Shown here piece by piece: positions 43,614-54,311 of a DNA stretch of 64,000 bases (position 1 is the first letter of the stretch; every line of letters starts with the position of its first letter). The notes below the pieces were generated by a model, which was given only the letters and a program-made list of their open reading frames with translations, did not search any database and was not told the origin of the DNA. A program made the translations under genes and the position numbers. The stretch lies in NCBI GenBank assembly GCA_029931535.1, contig JAQPZY010001244.1:1288501-1352500 (forward strand), written 5' to 3'. Origin of the DNA: Margaritifera margaritifera (lineage: Eukaryota > Mollusca > Bivalvia > Unionida > Margaritiferidae).

Positions 43614-44993
43614 GGAAAATTATAAAGTTCCTAACTTCGAACTATCAACAACAAGTAACTCAACGAGAAAAATCAAAGATGAATTTAACGAATGGAATTT
43701 TAAACAAACGTGAATAACATCCTATCACCAATCAACAAATAAGAGTAAATGATCTACACCCTAATATAAACAAGGTCTTATTGAGTACCAAAGGTCACCA
43801 AAGCATGTGATTTATGCACTTATCAATGTAATACTCATTTACTCATCAATCTGTTAACTCATCAATTTATCAATTCATCAAGCGATATTGGAATATTATG
43901 GATTTATGAATCTGTCGTTCATATAACGATATTGAAATGGGAATGCATGAAATTAAGAATCTATCACACATATAGCGATATTGAAATGTGAATACATGTA
44001 ATTTTGCACAGATAGCAATACTGAAAATAACAATAAAATGGAACACGTAATAAATATAACTATCGTGGCGCCCATTTGACGTCCAAGATGTATCTCCGGT
44101 TCCACCCGCTCTAGTCAATGGTCAAGGAGCCACCACGCATGGTCCACTCCTCCCAGTCTGTTGAAGGATCCCTCGAGAGCCTTCACATTTAACACATACC
44201 CGCCGGTTGAGAAGCCTTGGTCCCTCGCATCGAGAAAACCAGTACACTCTTCCGAAACAACGTCACCAGACACAGCGTACACGTCACACGAAACCACACA
44301 GAGTTCTGTGACTTCACATCACCAAACCATATATAAGGACAGCTAAAAGTATAACAACTAAACCGTGTAGTACATATGACACGGTTAGTACTTTTGCATT
44401 GATATATGTTGCGCATGCGCGCACATGAATTACATCTCGTTACACATTACATTAATCATTCAATGCATGCCGCGTATAATTAAATAATATCCGTCTGTTC
44501 AGTTACAACAAATAGCTAACTTGAACCAGACTATAGTATTTCTAATATCATGGCGTTGTATGACCTAGGTATTGACTCTCTGTAGAATTTAGAATAAATT
44601 CTAAAACATCTAATATATGAAACAATTATGTCATATAAAACGAATAGTGATAAAGAATACTATCTTAAATTTCACATACCTCTACAGCTGAAGATTTGCT
44701 CCCGTAAAGAGGTAAGCTTTCTGACAAGACTCGTCGTAGCGTAATTTGTTTATAGAGAATTTTCTCTATATGTACCCTAGCTGTGACAGATATGCGCAGT
44801 AGCTAGGTACTTAGGTTTTCACTGCAGGCAATAAGCACGTGCAGCATGGGGTGAATCGCGCTCAGTATTTCAAAATAACTAGAGCCAAAAAAAATAAACA
44901 ACCCTCGGGTAACGCTCTAGTCGGAAACGAAATTCGAATACATTTTTGATCGCATATACATATTGATATAAATCATACAATTCCGTGACAAAT
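43614..44993. other. Intergenic, no gene seen
   Basis: AT-rich. It holds a degenerate repeat of about 55 bp near 43879-44030 (GCGATATTG[AG]AAT core) and a TATATAAGG at about 44330 with no clear ORF after it. A slightly GC-richer stretch at 44070-44345 has ORFs on both strands but no recognisable protein. Confidence 0.5.
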
Positions 44994-45734
44994 ATGACGT
45001 GGTGTGCAGCCGACATGCGCTGGAACGAACTTCGTCGTTTCGTCGAAGAGGCAACATTAATACCGCAGAGCTTTGCTACCGCGGACATCCCAAGTACTGG
45101 CCCAGTAAAGTTTCGAGCCGATCTTGATAAAGTGTGGATCAATGAAATAAATGGCTTGGATGGGTTCGCCATGTGTCTGGAAAAGAGAAAGAAAGTAAAA
45201 ACAACCGCGAATATCAAGAGTTTACTAAAAGCGTGCTGGGACTTAGAAAGAGAAGGAAGCCCCTACGCCATGGACGCCGCCAGAAGTTTCTTGGGACGGG
45301 AGGGTCGGCCAGTATATGAGTCGGTATATGACCCGCTGGATGAACTGATTGGAAAAACAAAACAAAAAACAAAAAGCGGTAGTGGTTTGCGCCCGCGCGA
45401 GCCCAGCCGCGGCAATGGGCGCCACAGCAATGACAGCAAAACAGCAGGTGGCACTAGGAAACCCATCGAGATGGTCGATTGCCTTACAACACTGATCGGG
45501 GCCTACCGGGCCGGATATCATTCTCTGGAGATTGCCAACGAGGCTAGGGACATCTGCCTGCGGCAACTAAAAAATGGTGTAATGGATAGAGATGCTTTTA
45601 GAATGTTAAGTGAAACGTTAACGAACATACTGAGCCAGACACGTGCGGAGTTTTCGATCCGTTTTCGGGCCACCCAAGAAAATACCCATCCCGCGTACAA
45701 CACAGACGGTGGCCACGAGCTCAAAATATCCTGA
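44994..45734 (+). CDS. Intact 246-residue ORF of unknown function
   Basis: Not recognised. The ATG at 44994 was chosen over an in-frame GTG nine bases upstream. It is the longest uninterrupted ORF in the window. Predicted mostly helical in two blocks (MRWNELRRFVEEATLIPQ to LLKACWDLEREGSPYAMDAA; then PIEMVDCLTTLIGAYRAGYH to MLSETLTNILSQTRAEFSIR), joined by a basic, Ser/Gly-rich linker (TKQKTKSGSGLRPREPSRGN). No signal peptide or membrane segment. Its end overlaps the penton-like reading frame by 26 nt, a compact viral arrangement. It survives intact among broken neighbours. Confidence 0.6.
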   Translation: MTWCAADMRWNELRRFVEEATLIPQSFATADIPSTGPVKFRADLDKVWINEINGLDGFAMCLEKRKKVKTTANIKSLLKACWDLEREGSPYAMDAARSFLGREGRPVYESVYDPLDELIGKTKQKTKSGSGLRPREPSRGNGRHSNDSKTAGGTRKPIEMVDCLTTLIGAYRAGYHSLEIANEARDICLRQLKNGVMDRDAFRMLSETLTNILSQTRAEFSIRFRATQENTHPAYNTDGGHELKIS

Positions 45735-46630
45735 GTTTGAAGTGAACTTCCCGGTGCCCGTTGTGACTCCCAAGGGCAGCTGATTTGAGATATCGCTGTC
45801 GTCCTTGCGCGTCTACTATAGCTAGCCCAATATTCGCTCACGGGCCTTTTGAGGACTCCCAGCCAGCAACACTTTTGTGTTATCCTCTGACGTCCGCAGA
45901 ATCTGTAAAGTTGCGAACATGCCAATGGGTGCCAACGATATAGACGCCATCAACAAGGAAGTCCAGCGGCAGATTACAGCCGTCAACAACGTTGGCACTA
46001 CAATTAGCATTATCGCCAACAAGCCAACCCTTTCAGCGCGGATACTGATTGGTTTCGCCGCCTATCGTGTCGACATCAGGAACTCGAGCCTTCGACAAAC
46101 GTTGGGGTGGCCCAACATATTTAGCCGGGATAGGTCTGTTCTTGCCGTCGGATTCAACCTCGCGCCAGGCATCATGCAGATCACGACAACCATCTCAGTT
46201 TACCTAACGTCCGACGCTGTATGCGTACATAGAATTGAGCAAAAGCAACAGAACGAACCCCGGATACGTGTTTTACAGCTTCACCCCAGACCAAGGCCCC
46301 GGCAGTCTCCTGTCGTTTACACCAACGCTGCCGGTCTACCTGCTGTGCTCAAATCTCCGCACCAATGAACTGCAATTCACACTGACAGACCAGGATGGAA
46401 ACCTGTTAGACTACGTAACGAGACTCGTATCATCAAACTATATATCAGCGATTGCCCCAAATTATGGCGGGCGCCGGCTGGCTTATCGTGTGCATTACGG
46501 CAACGGCCTCGGCGATATTTTTCGTGCTATAGTACTTGGGGACCCGGCAACCATTGGAGCTCTGGCAAGAGCCGCAGTTCCTACCGCTCAGCCTCGCGCG
46601 CTGGCGATGCAGTCAAGACCGCCGTTATAA
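45709..46630 (+). pseudogene. Penton-like minor capsid protein of the second element, broken
   Basis: The frame begins at a GTG (45709), probably a former ATG, inside the end of the preceding ORF. It reads TSSKYPEFEVNFPVPVVTPK, stop TGA, FEISLSSLRVYYS, stop TAG, PNI, then IDAINKEVQRQI, ISIIANKPTLSARILIGFAA and RNSSLRQTLGW. A frameshift near 46220 leads to NPGYVFYSFTPDQGPGSLLS, LQFTLTDQDGNLLDYV and the end at 46630. The order (N-terminal strand pair, 'YxS-x-NI', 'LGW', 'FTLTDQDG') resembles penton-like jelly-roll proteins of Polinton-like viruses. Length is about 305 codons. TGA and TAG both fit transition mutations. Confidence 0.55.
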
Positions 46631-46730
46631 AAGAAAGCTCTGCCGGCTCTTGGTGCAGCTGGCGGAAAAAAGAGCTCTAGATGCATTGCGCGCCCGCTCA
46701 AGCAACCTGGTAATACCAGTTTGAAAAACC

Positions 46731-47093
46731 ATGATGACGATAACGCCTGCAGCCCTCAACGAGTTGGTCAAGCAAAAGATTGCCGACATAGTTAAACTGA
46801 CGGTTGCGCTTGCGCGCGCTGCCTCCGTTCCAGCATCAAAAAGTTTGCCGACGAACTGGCCGCGGTCAGGATTTTAAAAAGCAGTGATACAATTATATGC
46901 ACGCTGGTGCTGAACAACAAATCAATCAAAACCTTACGCGACTTCGTTGACATGCAGGATGCTCGACGAAATTGACAAGTACATCGAGCTTACACAAGTC
47001 AACCAGCAACAGAGTGAAGAACTGGCATCGATACCAGCACAACATAGTTGCGAAGTTGCGATGGAACCGCTACCTGTGCTGCTTCATTTGTAG
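46731..47093 (+). pseudogene. Small helical protein of the second element, frameshifted
   Basis: The ATG at 46731 (MMTITPAALNELVKQKIADI) continues into a helical stretch. Frame changes near 46845 and 46965 lead through SSDTIICTLVLNNKSIKTLR to MLDEIDKYIELTQVNQQQSE and a stop at 47091-47093. Composition is uniform, so one gene with two small frameshifts is likely. Role unknown. Confidence 0.4.
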
Positions 47094-47099
47094 ACATGG

Positions 47100-47642
47100 C
47101 TCATTTATTTGGCCTTTTAAAAAATATCACATTTTTTTCTCTCTCAGCGCATTACGCAAGTCGTACATGTGACCAGCACCTTCCCAGCGCTTTCTGGTCG
47201 ACCTGTGCAGCTTCATTTGTACATGTTGCTTGTTTGGCATGTTTGTTTATTTGTGTTACAAAGCTTTCATAGCATGTACTTTCACAATATTTGATTCCGT
47301 GTTCTTGCGGACAGCTTTGATGGTTTCACTTAGCTCTTTATGAAGGTCATACTTAGGACAAAACCTTCCCAGCACCTCTCTGGCTGACCTGGACTGCTTC
47401 GTTTGCACACACGGCTCTTTTGGCCTTTGTGTATTCGTTTGTGTTACAAGGCTCCCACTTAATGTACTTGGTACTTCCCCAATTAAATAAAAAGACTTCC
47501 GTCTGGGGACTTGGACACACGGTAGATTGCAAGCCCCGGTTTGGTTTTTCCAACGCTTAAACCGTTTCGACCAAGAAATCACTATATTTTTGAACAAAAG
47601 CTGTCTTCCTATATTATCCATCCGTCCCGGCGTACAAAACAT
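47100..47642 (-). pseudogene. Possible gene with an internal duplicated segment
   Basis: An open frame from 47642 to 47256 reads VISWSKRFKRWKNQTGACNL, then VTQTNTQRPKEPCVQTKQSR and EVLGRFCPKYDLHKEL. The DNA downstream (47110-47270) contains a second, diverged copy of the 'VTQ-N ... C-x-x-x ... LGR' segment in other frames. About 150 bp is therefore repeated. Whether this is coding or a non-coding repeat is unclear, and no family is recognised. Confidence 0.25.
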
Positions 47643-48269
47643 TTATTTCAATAAAACAATCTTTTAAATACTTGTATATTTGGGGGGGGGGTAGCACCAA
47701 AAATATCGATATTTACTGTTTTTTCCGCTACTTAGCAGACACCCTAATAGACTGTATGTGCTGAAAGGCTAGCTTATCTGCTTAGTCAATGAGCCGCTAT
47801 TTTTAGTAACAGGCATATCGATCCATAGTTTTGTAATGCGGCGACCTGGCTGTTAGAAATAGCACCTGCGTAATGTATAATCAATATTATCATAGTAAAT
47901 GTGTGCCAGGACTGCATTTCAAACATCCCTCCACCGCCTACACTCCCTGGTGGAGGTGGGAGCGTTACCTGCGTTTTTGGTAATCGACCGACAATAGGGT
48001 TGGGGGCGTTGATGTTGTTTTTTTTGTTTTTTTTGGGGGGGGGGGACTTTTTTAAATCACCCGGACCGCCCTTGGGAGCTTTTTTGGGCCTAATTTTGAG
48101 GTGCATTTTGGCGCTTGTGACCAAAAATATGATTTGGCCTGAATGATCACTCAGATCTTTTACTACTTCTTCTACTACTACTACTAATATTATTAACGAC
48201 TTTAGTTAAGGAGGGTGACACAATTAGTTGCATGGAACTAATCCTCCTTGTGGTCCTCTATAATATACT

Positions 48270-48460
48270 TATATACATACAGAGTACAGCCAACGTGGGT
48301 ATGTGAGAAAGCTTGCCGGTAGCTTCCCGTGGGTAGGTGGTTCTTCCTGTGGTTTTCCCGGGCGCTTCCTCCACCTAATATACTGGCCGCCATGCATAGC
48401 CTATCATGTGCTGGAAAATGGCGTTAAACCAACAAAACTAAGAAACAAACAAACATATAG
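48270..48460 (+). repeat. Molluscan dispersed repeat (3' tail type)
   Basis: Contains GGTTTTCCCGGGCGCTTCCT, then GCCGCCATGCATAGCCTATC and the tail GGCGTTAAACCAACAAAAC. A tail of the same kind (GTGCCGTTAAAACCAAC) lies at 59700-59740. Such 'GCGTTAAAC' tails are common in molluscan genomes, to my knowledge. Confidence 0.55.
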
Positions 48461-48769
48461 AGTACATAGTTGGACACCTGCAAAAAAGCATTGATAAATA
48501 AGCTACATGTATATATGGACATAGTAAACAGAACATAGTTGCACACACAAACACACACGAAACCCATTGTTAGTAAGCTTCGTTTATATATGAACATAGT
48601 AAACAGAACATGCTCCAACTAGGCAAATTGTATATATACAGTATAAAAATAGTGAGACAACAAAGTAATGGTTTGAGAATGTATACTTTAAGTAGTAATG
48701 TATTTGTCAAATCGAACAGGTTCTACTTTTCGTCCATTAAATTAGATTATAATTAAATCCATTTATATT

Positions 48770-49330
48770 TGTACTTTTTCTTATTTCCATTGAGATTCTG
48801 TTCCAACTTAATGGCCCCGAATATTTGGTTCTGGAATGGAAAGATGGTTAGCTGAAATTTATCTGAATTAAATTGAGAGTGTTGCCTTGTTTTCTAGCAT
48901 GAAATAGCTCCTTGAGATATAATGGGGCCATATTGTTTGAAACTTTGAGCATAAGTCTAGCCTTTTTTAAACATATTCGTCCACTTACTGTTAACATTTT
49001 AATATCATTCATTTCATTTTGGGATCTTTTCAGCATTATCTAGGATAAGTCTGCAAGCTCTTTTTGCTAGTGGAATGAATTGCAAATATTCTTGTCAGAA
49101 GTGTTTCCCCAGATAACATTAGAGTAGTCTAGGTATGGTTGTATATAGCTTTTGTAATATATTAACCTATGTTTAGTTGATAGATATGGTCTTATCTTGC
49201 TTAATAACCAGAGACATAAATTGACTTTATGACACATGACTTGAATATGTTCATTCCATTGCAAATTGTTGTAAACCATCACTATAAGGATTTTTTCATG
49301 GGCAACCATTCATTGACCTTGTTTCAGCTA
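48770..49330 (-). mobile_element. Non-LTR retrotransposon fragment (RT C-terminus)
   Basis: On the minus strand the ORF 49309-49067 reads NNLQWNEHIQVMCHKVNLCL, then LLSKIRPYLSTKHRLIYYKS and IQPYLDYSNVIWGN, the conserved end of the reverse transcriptase in jockey/CR1/RTE-type LINEs. Frames continue with degenerate C-terminal sequence to about 48770 (NNMAPLYLKELF). 5'-truncated and full of stops. Confidence 0.75.
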
Positions 49331-49560
49331 ACATTTAACCCGCGATCGTCTAGTGGTCTGTAGTAGTGGAATTAGAATTTTTAGTTGATTTGATAAACAT
49401 TAGTCAGAAAAGACTTCAAAAATCTTAAAGATATACATGAGATAGAGTGTCTCACCACTATTGTATATAATGTCAATACTCTACGCTGAAGAATGTAAAA
49501 CCCAGATAAATGCTTGTTTTTGCAGCAGTAAAATTTTCAAGGCATTTCGATTTTTTCAAA

Positions 49561-49623
<63 letters not shown>

Positions 49624-49627
<4 letters not shown>

Positions 49628-49795
49628 GACTAAATAATATTATCATACAGGTTAGAGAATTTTATTTCGTACTCTACAGAGATTCGAACTCGGATCCGCG
49701 GGTTACGGCACCCATCGCCTTGCCTGTAAGCACCAACCTCTATTCTCAACCATGAACACATCACTAAAAAATGATGCTACAAAGTCGGTGGTATA
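49624..49795 (-). repeat. tRNA-derived SINE, minus copy
   Basis: Reverse complement of the copy at 50021-50180 over about 150 bp. It reads box B GGTTCGAATC... with ACCCGCGGATC before it. Next to a (TA)n tract. Confidence 0.65.
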
Positions 49796-49914
49796 GGCAT
49801 TCGTGCGAAGCAGACATACCCGCATGTCGTCCCAGTAATTAATTCTCATCTAAGTACACAGTCCATCTGGATTCCTACTACAGAAATCAAGGTATATAAG
49901 TAGTTATTTTTATA

Positions 49915-50384
<470 letters not shown>

Positions 50385-50460
50385 AATTGCAATGAAATAT
50401 ATGTACGTATTTTGACATGTGTAGAATAGTGGGTAGATGGAGAGATGCATGTTTAAATAG

Positions 50461-50544
<84 letters not shown>

Positions 50545-50849
50545 GTGATTGAATGGATGGATAAATTGGTGAATAAGCCAGAAAGTCTTCGCAACACAAC
50601 TTTAAATTGTAATTTCTTCCTTATACGTCAACTTTTCCTTCCAATGAGTCTTCATTTTTAAAGGATATTTTAATTTTCGTCATTATATTTCCAAATCATT
50701 TCAATACTTCAAAGAGGGGGAAGGAGAACGGAGAGGAGAAAGAAGAAAAGAACATACAAATATTCGTCATATCATTTATTTTAAGAGTATCTTATGAACT
50801 GCAAAATTGGCTCATACAAACAAAATCCATTATTTCAAAGTATATATTT

Positions 50850-51298
50850 TCACAACTCTTTTATTAAATAGCCACTGAAAGTGGTTATTTCTTGCCCATA
50901 CACGACACTCGAGTCACTATCCCCTGAGTGTTCCACCCAAAATCTGTCTCCAACGGTAGCGTTTACAATTGCGGAATTACTTGCCATGTGGAATGTGTAA
51001 TAGTTTCCGGTTCTAGTGCGCAGAATCGGTTTGCCGTTATGTACCACCTGCATTCCCACATAGTGCTTTAATTCCATGTAGATAGCCAATGAGAATTCGT
51101 ACAGCCCCGATACTGGAGCGGTAAAGGAGGAGTTAGCGGCATTGTAGCCAAAACCAATATTTGTAATCACAATCGGAAATTGGGCGGCCCTCACCGAGGC
51201 TGAGAAGCTATATGATGATGTGTTTATCCAGGCTGTAAAGGCCACTGATTGGTTGAAACTTGGTGACGTATTAGCCCCCGTGGTGCACGTGCAAGGTA
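50850..51298 (-). CDS. C1q-domain protein 4, exon 2 (C1q domain)
   Basis: The acceptor is CGTTACTTTCAG at 51299-51300. The exon opens with the C-x-C motif (PCTCTTGANT) and then a longer Ser/Thr-rich linker (SFNQSVAFTAWINTSSYSFS) than in the other copies, before a complete C1q domain: ITNIGFGYNAANSSFTAPV, SGLYEFSLAIYMELKH, and TFSGYLIKEL. It is the most diverged of the five: the usual RHGTF strand reads ANSSF. Joined with exon 1 (52907-53132) it makes a 224-residue secreted protein with no break. An AATAAA on this strand about 80 nt past the stop may end the transcript. Confidence 0.9.
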
Positions 51299-52125
51299 CT
51301 GAAAGTAACGAAAAGAGTCTCGCAATGAATGTAGGAAAATAAAAGAACTGGAAAATCAATGGAAGACGTTATATTATAAAAATCTGACGCTGATTGGTAA
51401 AGACAACAACCATCCTTTACATGTCATCTGCGTATAATTACAAATTTGTACGAAACTTTTGAAACGAGCATTTGGATTCGATAAAATGGTATCATGTGAC
51501 GCAAAGAATGAAAGCTGTTAGTTCAAAACAACAGAAACGAACTATTTTTACTACGGGATTTCTTGGTTTATATATTTAGTCAGATAGCCACATAACGGTA
51601 CATTTATATGTTTGTAAATATGTCGCCCCAGGGATGTCTGACTCGTTCTAATTTTGATAATTTCAATTTTCACTTTCTTTTCGGCCAGAGCAACTCGTAC
51701 ATTACATAAAGGTTAACGGTTAACAATGCTATCACGCTCAGCTAAATTCGCAGGAAGTTCATGTGGAGGTCTAAAACAACGTGTTAGTAGTTTACAAATG
51801 TAAACATGTGCAATTTCTATTTTCCTCTGATGACAATTAGACTTATGTATTCATGCGCTCTTCAAGTGTGCTTGACAATATTTTTAATCAATGGTTAAAA
51901 TTTAGTTCTGCAATTTATTTCTTGACTTTCATTATTATTTTTATAGTTATTCGTAATTATAATAATTGAACCTCACATTTGACAGGATTCATGAAGAAAT
52001 TAAAGGAAAATCGAATACACACTACGCACGAAGCCGTTCATGTATAGTGTGTATATCGATTTGCAAGCTTCATGACTTCATGAAGTCATTAACATATGAA
52101 ATTTCAGTTCTTAAATAATGTATAT

Positions 52126-52173
<48 letters not shown>

Positions 52174-52234
52174 GCACGCACACAATCTCTTAAATAATGA
52201 ATATTTTTACGAATTGTTTGAAATATATTTTTGT

Positions 52235-52380
52235 GGAGTCCTGGTGGCTCAGTGGTTAGCGTGCCGCAATAACACACACAATAATCGGTGGACTGCGAGC
52301 TCGAATCCTGCCCAGACCAGCCCTGGTCGACTGCGTAGTGTGTCTCTTGTCGATACACTTTATTCCTATTGCCTTGGCAC
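52235..52380 (+). repeat. tRNA-derived SINE (intronic)
   Basis: Box A TGGCTCAGTGGTTAGCGTG and box B GAGCTCGAATCCTG, followed by a non-tRNA body ending GCCTTGGCACTAAAT. It lies in the intron of C1q gene 4, opposite to the gene. The intron also has (CA)n at 52130-52172 and (ATT)n/(AGT)n at 52814-52900. Confidence 0.7.
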
Positions 52381-52818
52381 TAAATAGTTTTTCATGTTTT
52401 GATATGCCGTCAAAGACCATCACTCAATTATATGTATATTTTTCTTGAGTACATCAAAAAAGAGGAAAATATTACATTTTCAATTGCCAAATAGATAAAT
52501 GTCCAGTATTTCTCTAGCAAACAACATGTCATATAACCACCCTCCCATTTATAGTTATTTTGCTTCTTTATGAGCCCTCTTTAATTCTTTTTCAAGGCAC
52601 TTTCTTTTAGAAAAAAAAAAACAACAACAATAAACAACAAAAAAAGCAACATTTGACTCCAATATTTTTTCTATGACATTTATCTCATTTATGCACAATT
52701 CGATGAATTCCTGTTCAAAAAGAAGAAAAGAAAAGAAACACGAAAGCTTGATCAAACTTTCCAATAAACTTTGTAGATAACGAAATTCTAAAAATAGAGG
52801 TAAACGTTTTATATTATT

Positions 52819-52849
<31 letters not shown>

Positions 52850-52906
52850 TTGTTATTATTATTATTAGTAGTAGTAGTAGCAGTAGTAGTAGTAGTAGTA
52901 TCCTAC

Positions 52907-53132
52907 CTATCGAGGCGCTTATCCTTCTTGCATCCTCATTAATTCTCTCCACTCGTGAGAGCAGATTCTGGCGCATCCTCGTATTTTCTTCAATCAGGTA
53001 ACGAAGCTGGGCGAGGGTAGTATCCCCCTGAGGTGTCTGTCTCTTAGCAACAGCATCGTCCACTTGGCCCCCAACCCCACAGAACCAAAAGATGGTCGTC
53101 GCAAATGCGGCAATAAGCCCTATCGAAATCAT
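52907..53132 (-). CDS. C1q-domain protein 4, exon 1 (signal peptide + coiled coil)
   Basis: The ATG at 53132 opens MISIGLIAAFATTIFWFCGV, a strong signal peptide. The second half (TTLAQLRYLIEENTRMRQNL to ERINEDARRISASI) is the helical trimerisation segment. The donor G|GTAGGA at 52906, phase 1, lies right beside an (AGT)n/(ATT)n microsatellite in the intron. The intron is about 1.6 kb. Confidence 0.84.
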
Positions 53133-53589
53133 AGTTTCAACTTTCTTCTTGCAGGTGTATGCTGCGTATGTGTTCTCAAAGCCTTATCAGTCAACTGATA
53201 GTAAACTTTCTCGAGACACAGTGACAGAATACCGTTATATCTCTTTGAATCTGGCGCCTCAAGCTTTCAATATTAAACCTTGACATATGTTAGGAAGGAC
53301 AGGAAATTTCTGCTGCTTTTCATCACCGCCATCCATCCCCCAACCCAAAGATACGAAACTACAGCCATAGTGTCATAGTAGCCATTGTTGCCATCATATA
53401 ATCCATACGAAACTAACTATGATTTCATTTAATAATTACCATAAATGTCCATATCTTACTTATTATCAAACAATGTTTCTATAAAGGTATGAAATATATT
53501 TTATTTCACAATTTAAACAAAGGGAAAGAAAAAAAAACCGTTCAAGATTTCTATTAATTTTATCTTAAGAAGAAATAGATGTTCCCTTT

Positions 53590-54288
53590 TGTTATGTATG
53601 ATATTTATATACTTAACTTTTGTTTATGATTGTAAGTTCTATGGTTATTTGAAAATACATACTTAACTTTTGTCCATGCTTGTAAGATGTGACATGTGTC
53701 AGATAGGCCAGTATTTTCATAGGCATTTCGTAATTAGACTTTTGTGACATATGTCAGGTAGCCCAGTATTTTTCCATAGAATTATTCATATTCTGATGTG
53801 ACATAGGTCATGTAGGCATGGGTATTTATATACAGATTTTGGTAAACAAATTCATTCCTGTTCTAGAATTCAGGTTCTAAAGATCAGTCTGTAAGGAATC
53901 TATTTTGTAATTACAGTTGTATTTTTGAAATCATATAATTTTAGAGGAATTATGTATTTCAAATATTCATTGGAATTACTAAAGTGCTCATTGCCTTTTG
54001 GATTAATACATGATTTTGGGATTTATGTGAACTCATTCAAATTCATTCTGAATTACATCTTTGTGGTACATCAAGACATTCAAGGCTATTGGAATTCATT
54101 CGGAACATTCTATTATTTTGGACTTGTGATTAGGACATTTAGAGTTATTTGGAATTTAACTCAAAAAATGTAAGTGTCTTTTGAATTTTCACTTTAATTG
54201 TCTGGAACTAAATTACCTGTTGATTTTACTTGATTTTATCGGTTTCACTTTCTTTCTGTTACATATTTTAAGACCTAGAGTCGTAGCA
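53590..54288 (+). repeat. Candidate 5' LTR of the Ty3/gypsy-type element
   Basis: About 700 bp from TGTTATGTATG to GTAGCA, just before the primer-binding site at 54294. It contains three imperfect repeats of about 55 bp (TGTGACATGTGTCAG..., near 53685, 53740 and 53795) and TATTTATATA near 53822, as expected in a U3 region. No second LTR exists in the window, so the start is a guess. Confidence 0.4.
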
Positions 54289-54293
54289 GAAAT

Positions 54294-54311
54294 TGGGGGC
54301 TCGCCCGAGAT
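54294..54311 (+). other. Primer-binding site, tRNA-Pro type
   Basis: TGGGGGCTCGCCCGAGAT matches the complement of a tRNA-Pro 3' end at most positions, as in many retroviruses and some gypsy-type elements. It lies 5 bp after the candidate LTR end. Confidence 0.6.

Larger units (their letters stand above)
40975..47642. mobile_element. Second virus-like element (Polinton-like relic), ends not found
   Basis: A block of higher GC content than its surroundings. It carries a replication protein relic, packaging ATPase, penton-like capsid gene and unknown ORFs, none resembling the genes of the first element closely. The left side ends in a (TA)n tract, the right side fades into G/C-run DNA. No terminal repeats or target duplication were found, and no major capsid or integrase gene was recognised, so it is probably a deleted remnant. 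Some genes may not belong to it. Confidence 0.5.

Noticed and set aside
47786..48146. Pro/Gly-rich ORFs on both strands
   Set aside because: They derive from long G and T runs. Both strands are open only because of low complexity.
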